A stretch of 43,417 nucleotides of DNA from Proteromonas lacertae (lineage: Eukaryota; Sar; Bigyra; Opalinata; Proteromonadidae). The position numbers were made by a program, and so were the translations under genes. The notes beneath the pieces were generated by a model. It did not search any database, was not told where the DNA came from, and saw only the letters and a list, made by a program, of their open reading frames with translations. Of this stretch, positions 40,178 through 43,417 are shown in pieces; the first letter of the stretch is position 1; each line of letters opens with the position of its first letter. The DNA lies in the NCBI GenBank assembly GCA_002245135.1, contig NGBS01000926.1, positions 1-43,417 of the forward strand, read 5' to 3'.

Positions 40178-40770
40178 TTAAGTATTTATCAGAGTCGCTA
40201 CTATTACTACTACTACTACTACTACTACTACTAATTCCATCAGCAACATTTCTATCAACTGGATGTATGTGATAAAAATTCCCTCCATTCCATTATAACT
40301 CATATGATGAAAAACATATTTTTTAAATTTTTGAGGAATACAATCACCATCTGCATACTCATGTTCTCCATTTCTTAATTTTCTATTCATTACTAATATT
40401 GAAGCTCTTCTGTCATACCCATAGGTTTTGAGGTTTATCATTAATTGATCACCATGATGTCTATAATCACCTAGTACTTCTGGATCATTTCTATTAGTTC
40501 TGAGTGAACCACATATAAACACCTTTACTTTATTTCTTTTTAATATTTTCATTGTTTTAATTGGAAATTGAATAACCCATCTATGTGCTCTATTGTCTCT
40601 ATATCTATGAATGTAAAAAGCATATTCACCGTTAGGTTGTCTAGTAATAATAATGTTTGAGGTTTGTTAAAAAAATAATATCTCACGATCCATTGACATA
40701 ATGAATAATCTGATGTGTTTCTTATTATATGGCATATCATAAGCAATCGATTTATGTAGTTAGATTTCAT
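40178..40770 (-). pseudogene. Polinton hypothetical protein
   Basis: Includes VFICGSLRTNRNDPEVLGDY, RRASILVMNRKLRNGEHEYADGD-like blocks and a hydrophobic start (INRLLMICHIIRN). A trinucleotide repeat near 40200 gives a valine run at the end. No family recognised; probably one broken gene. Confidence 0.4.
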
Positions 40771-40918
40771 ATATGTTTCATATTCAAAGATGATTTAGAT
40801 TATTGCCTGAAATGAGATATTGATATAATTGAGATGGGTATATACACTGGTAAGTATATATAAATAATACTTAGATTCTATCTATCATGTTTCCTTTATA
40901 GTTTTTTTCAAAATAGAT

Positions 40919-41590
40919 TTGAACAAGCCGGCAGGTTTGAAATCTATTTATCTTTTTAAAATATCAATGAATCAACGCATAGTATATTTCAAAGAAATAC
41001 CTAGCAGGTATACTGAGAAGGAATTTGACAACATTCTCTTTAATGGATCAATCATTCAAAGACATATTAGAGATTGCAATAGATATAAGTATTTATATAT
41101 ATATATTATATTATTTTAAATAGGTTTAATCCAGACAGCATATATTATGGTTCCTTTGATGCGTGGATCAATGATTTTAAAAATGTAGCCTTATCCACAA
41201 TGATATGGCTAAGATCTCCAAATTCAGATACTTAAAGGATCAATTATTGTATCTTTTCCGCTATTGTGATGATAATGAAAAATCAATTGTATATCATATA
41301 TTTATATTTTATTTATATAGTATGACAGAACTCTGGATTGGTTATATATAGATTTGAAACAATTATGTGATGATAACATGAGTGAATGGGGAGATGGAGA
41401 TCTTCCAACTGGATTCAGTCAAGAAACAGAAAAAGATGAACAAAGTAACATTATTGTATCAAGAGAAGATGATGATGATGATTCAAAAAGAAAAAGAAAG
41501 AACAACAAAGATGATGATGATGAAGAAGAAGAAAAGAAAAAGAAACATAGAAGAATGTTTGACGATGACGAAGTAGTAATAATTGATTAG
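40919..41590 (+). pseudogene. Polinton right-end gene: acidic-tailed protein, paralog of the left-end gene
   Basis: Transcribed outward toward the right repeat. Contains RYTEKEFDNILF, IIQRHIRDCNRYK, and near the tail YDRTLDWLYIDLKQLCDD followed by mixed Lys/Asp/Glu runs and a final VVIID. The YDRxLD block and an acidic tail with basic KRKRK are shared with the left-end gene (23357-24199). Function unknown. Appears interrupted. Confidence 0.55.
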
Positions 41591-41862
41591 GACTGCTAAT
41601 TAAGTCCTTAAAAAATAAACAATTATTATCATTTAAAAATTAAAATATTATTTATCATTAAAATAGTGTTTGTTTGGGGTTATTATAAGTGTATGTATAT
41701 ATGCGTAGCTAATTATACGCAAAATTTTTTTTAATTAAATTAGATTTCAATTATAGTCAAACATAAAAATAAATACATAGAAAGATAGAGAAAAAGAAAA
41801 CAAATCAATTGATATATTTATTATGTATTCAAACTAATCCTAGCTCTAACTATAACACTTAG
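41591..41862. other. Spacer between the right-end gene and the right repeat
   Basis: AT-rich, about 270 bp; no gene or repeat recognised. Confidence 0.4.
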
Positions 41863-42013
41863 AAAAATAGATGCATTTCGAGATTTGACTTGAACTCCAT
41901 TTTTTTGTTTTGTTTTTTTATTACATAGGATGGCCAATATATGTTGTCATATCACACCATATGTTGACCATCCTATTGAGATTGTTTTTATTGAATTATT
42001 TTTTGAAATTATA
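41863..42013 (-). repeat. Right terminal inverted repeat of the Polinton
   Basis: Reverse complement of the left repeat at about 90 percent over its inner 70 bp, and containing the partner 52-bp near-palindrome (41925-41976). Confidence 0.8.
41925..41976. repeat. 52-bp near-perfect palindrome in the right repeat
   Basis: Same length and ends as 23129-23180 (ATAGGATGG...CCATCCTAT) with a partly different interior that is itself still nearly self-complementary. Confidence 0.9.
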
Positions 42014-42174
42014 TGTCATTCACTTTCTATGATTTGAATTAACTACAAAAATAGATTCATCATAAGATGAGGATTCAAATGGAATAATTATTTTTGTTTA
42101 AATTCAAAAAGAAAAGCGTAAAAATAATATAAGCTTGAATTATGGTTTGATTATGAAACGGACAAAAAAACAAT

Positions 42175-42205
42175 AGGTTGTTATAGAACAGTGTTCTAAC
42201 AACCT
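42175..42205. repeat. 31-bp imperfect palindrome outside the right repeat
   Basis: AGGTTGTTA pairs with TAACAACCT and GAAC with GTTC around AGT, with a TA bulge on one side. It sits between the right terminal repeat and the polymerase remnant. Confidence 0.85.
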
Positions 42206-42245
42206 TTCTTTCATTATTATTTAATCATTTGGTCTTCATTAGTAA

Positions 42246-42700
42246 TTAAATGTTACTTCTCTTTTCAACACGCTCCATAAATTTACCGTATAAACTATTC
42301 ATTAATTTCTTTATATAGTCTGCAGTAGTATTTTGATTGTTTTCTTTAGCTTGGACTCGTTTTTGTACCATAGTATTAATATATTTACCCATATATAGAC
42401 CTTCAGTAAATCTCATTATTCTGTACACTTTACCCACTTTATAACCATGTTCAACTGCAAACTTCAAATTTGATAGTGTATTATATATTTTTCTTTAGGA
42501 TACAAATCAGTTATTAATTTTTCAGTAGCATGGTAAGTGCCTCTTTCTTTATATATAATACCAAGATTTTCAGCTCTTTCAGTTTGTATATCAGATAACC
42601 ATTCTTTAGGTATTTTCTTCCTTTCAGGTAGTAATGGGTATTCTTTAAATTTGTCTTGTAGTTCTATAGGTAAATTGTTTTGAATTTTTCTTTCCTAGTA
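42246..42700 (-). pseudogene. Protein-primed family B DNA polymerase remnant (Polinton type)
   Basis: Encodes LLPERKKIPKEWLSDI, LKFAVEHGYKVGKVYRI and KKLMNSLYGKFMERV. The last is the KxxxNSLYGK helix (motif B) of family B polymerases; the series matches the palm-finger region of Polinton polymerases. Only this short segment survives; the rest of the gene is absent. It lies about 230 bp outside the right terminal repeat. Confidence 0.8.
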
Positions 42701-42714
42701 TTATTCTGAGTTCG

Positions 42715-42839
42715 GCAACGGGACGTCCTTTTGTGTTTTGTCCCGTCCCTTGTCCTTTTCATACACTAAAACTTCTCGTTGATTACACATGTCCTCTTTG
42801 TCCCGGGACGTGTAGTTTAACACGTCCTTTTTTGTCCTA
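42715..42839. repeat. GTCC-rich repeat block, possible transposon end
   Basis: Multiple direct and inverted copies of GGGACG/CGTCC and GTCCTTTTTG-like words in 125 bp, markedly more GC-rich than the flanks. Dense short subterminal repeats of this kind are common near hAT ends. Confidence 0.55.
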
Positions 42840-43279
42840 TATTTTTGAGTTTAAGTTTCTGTTTTTTTAATAAAAATATTCTGCAATAGCATTAAATAAG
42901 CTTAATATTAAGTATTACATACTATACTCAAGTCATTTTTGTATATCCTAAATAATATCTTTTGAAAATCCATTTAAGCATATTTGCTATATATATGAAT
43001 AATATTTAACCCACTTATACCACTTAGATAACTCTGTATAGTTCAATGAAGAATATCCCCATTTACAAACACTCATCACATAACAGAGCTTCACATGATA
43101 CATGCTTATCATTGCACTAATTTGTACTATAAAATATGCCTGGATTAAATACAAATAAAAAGTAAAAAAGAAAAATGTTTGATTAACTCGAGTTCTTGCA
43201 TTTTTAATATCATATATTATTTACCTTCTTCCATTTTTCGCGAAAGTATTTCAACCGATATATGGTTTGCAACATATGA
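42840..43279. other. AT-rich stretch with no recognised gene
   Basis: No coding frame of note until about 43225. From there short hAT-like words (FRESISTDIWFATYDIL) appear but not in frame with the following segment. Confidence 0.4.
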
Positions 43280-43417
43280 CATACTTTAGAATTTAAAGAA
43301 ATTTATGATATTATATCAACAATACCATGTTCAAGCTCTTTTATTGAGAGAATTTTCTCCATCGAAAGAGTAATACATTCATACAGGAGAAATAGATTAA
43401 ACTTAGATACTATTAAT
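43280..43417 (+). pseudogene. hAT transposase C-terminal (dimerisation) segment, runs off the window
   Basis: Frame reads FKEIYDIISTIPCSSSFIERI, then FSIERVIHSYRRNRLNLDTIN. It matches the hAT dimerisation signature IPxxSxxxERxFSxxxxxxxxxRxxLxxxxxN. Only 430 bp separate it from the GTCC-rich block, too little for a full transposase, so the element is probably deleted or the block belongs to something else. Confidence 0.75.

Larger units (their letters stand above)
23097..42013. mobile_element. Polinton/Maverick (adintovirus-like) element, broken
   Basis: An 18.9-kb element defined by inverted terminal repeats and a typical gene set: integrase, adenain-like protease, cationic core proteins, packaging ATPase, double-jelly-roll capsid protein, probable minor capsid protein and accessory genes. 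Adintovirus-like content is suggested by the adenain protease plus pX/pVI-like proteins. Several core genes are interrupted, roughly ten to twenty breaks in total, while other frames are long and clean. It is therefore a fossil of moderate age. A half hAT element is inserted inside. No polymerase gene lies between the repeats; a remnant lies just outside on the right. Confidence 0.85.

Overview
The window looks like a piece of an AT-rich eukaryotic nuclear genome, probably from a small metazoan. Reasons: a DENN-domain gene and three glycosyltransferase genes that only read through if very short GT-AG introns (24, 26, 26, 35 and 44 nt) are removed; hAT, MULE and Polinton-type elements; and no bacterial operon signals. 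Introns this short are reported for dicyemid mesozoans (mean near 26 nt, from memory), so a dicyemid-like animal is my best but unproven guess.

Layout. (1) 1-14.7 kb is a giant palindrome. Two nearly identical arms of about 5.9 kb (1-5966 and 8880-14718, the left arm running off the window) flank a 2.9 kb spacer holding a MULE-type DNA transposon gene. Each arm carries two genes of the acyltransferase-3 plus SGNH family (membrane O-acyltransferases for sugars or lipids), a 975-bp non-autonomous hAT element with a BED zinc finger, a small foldback sequence, and a captured fragment of a neighbouring glycosyltransferase gene. (2) 15.6-18.7 kb holds three fucosyltransferase-superfamily (GT11-like) genes packed with almost no spacing, followed by a decayed GT31-like galactosyltransferase fragment at 19.1-19.6 kb. 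The acyltransferases and glycosyltransferases together suggest a surface-glycan locus. (3) 19.9-21.8 kb is a DENN-domain gene (putative Rab exchange factor) with a PDZ-like segment between cDENN and dDENN and no visible N-terminal part. (4) 21.99-23.0 kb is a 1012-bp hAT derivative with a perfect 8-bp target duplication.

(5) 23.1-42.0 kb is a broken Polinton/Maverick of adintovirus-like type. It has terminal inverted repeats that each contain a 52-bp near-palindrome. Inside are a retroviral-type integrase, an adenain-like protease, cationic pX/pVI-like core proteins, a packaging ATPase, a double-jelly-roll major capsid protein, a probable minor capsid (penton) gene, an AT-hook protein and several unknown genes. 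Two diverged copies of one acidic-tailed gene sit at opposite ends and face outward. A DNA polymerase B remnant lies just outside the right repeat. (6) 42.7-43.4 kb contains GTCC-rich subterminal-like repeats and the C-terminal end of another hAT transposase, running off the window.

Host genes are sparse and repeatedly rearranged by elements. The palindrome appears to have duplicated glycan-modifying genes and picked up a piece of the adjacent glycosyltransferase, while the Polinton and hAT elements fill the rest.
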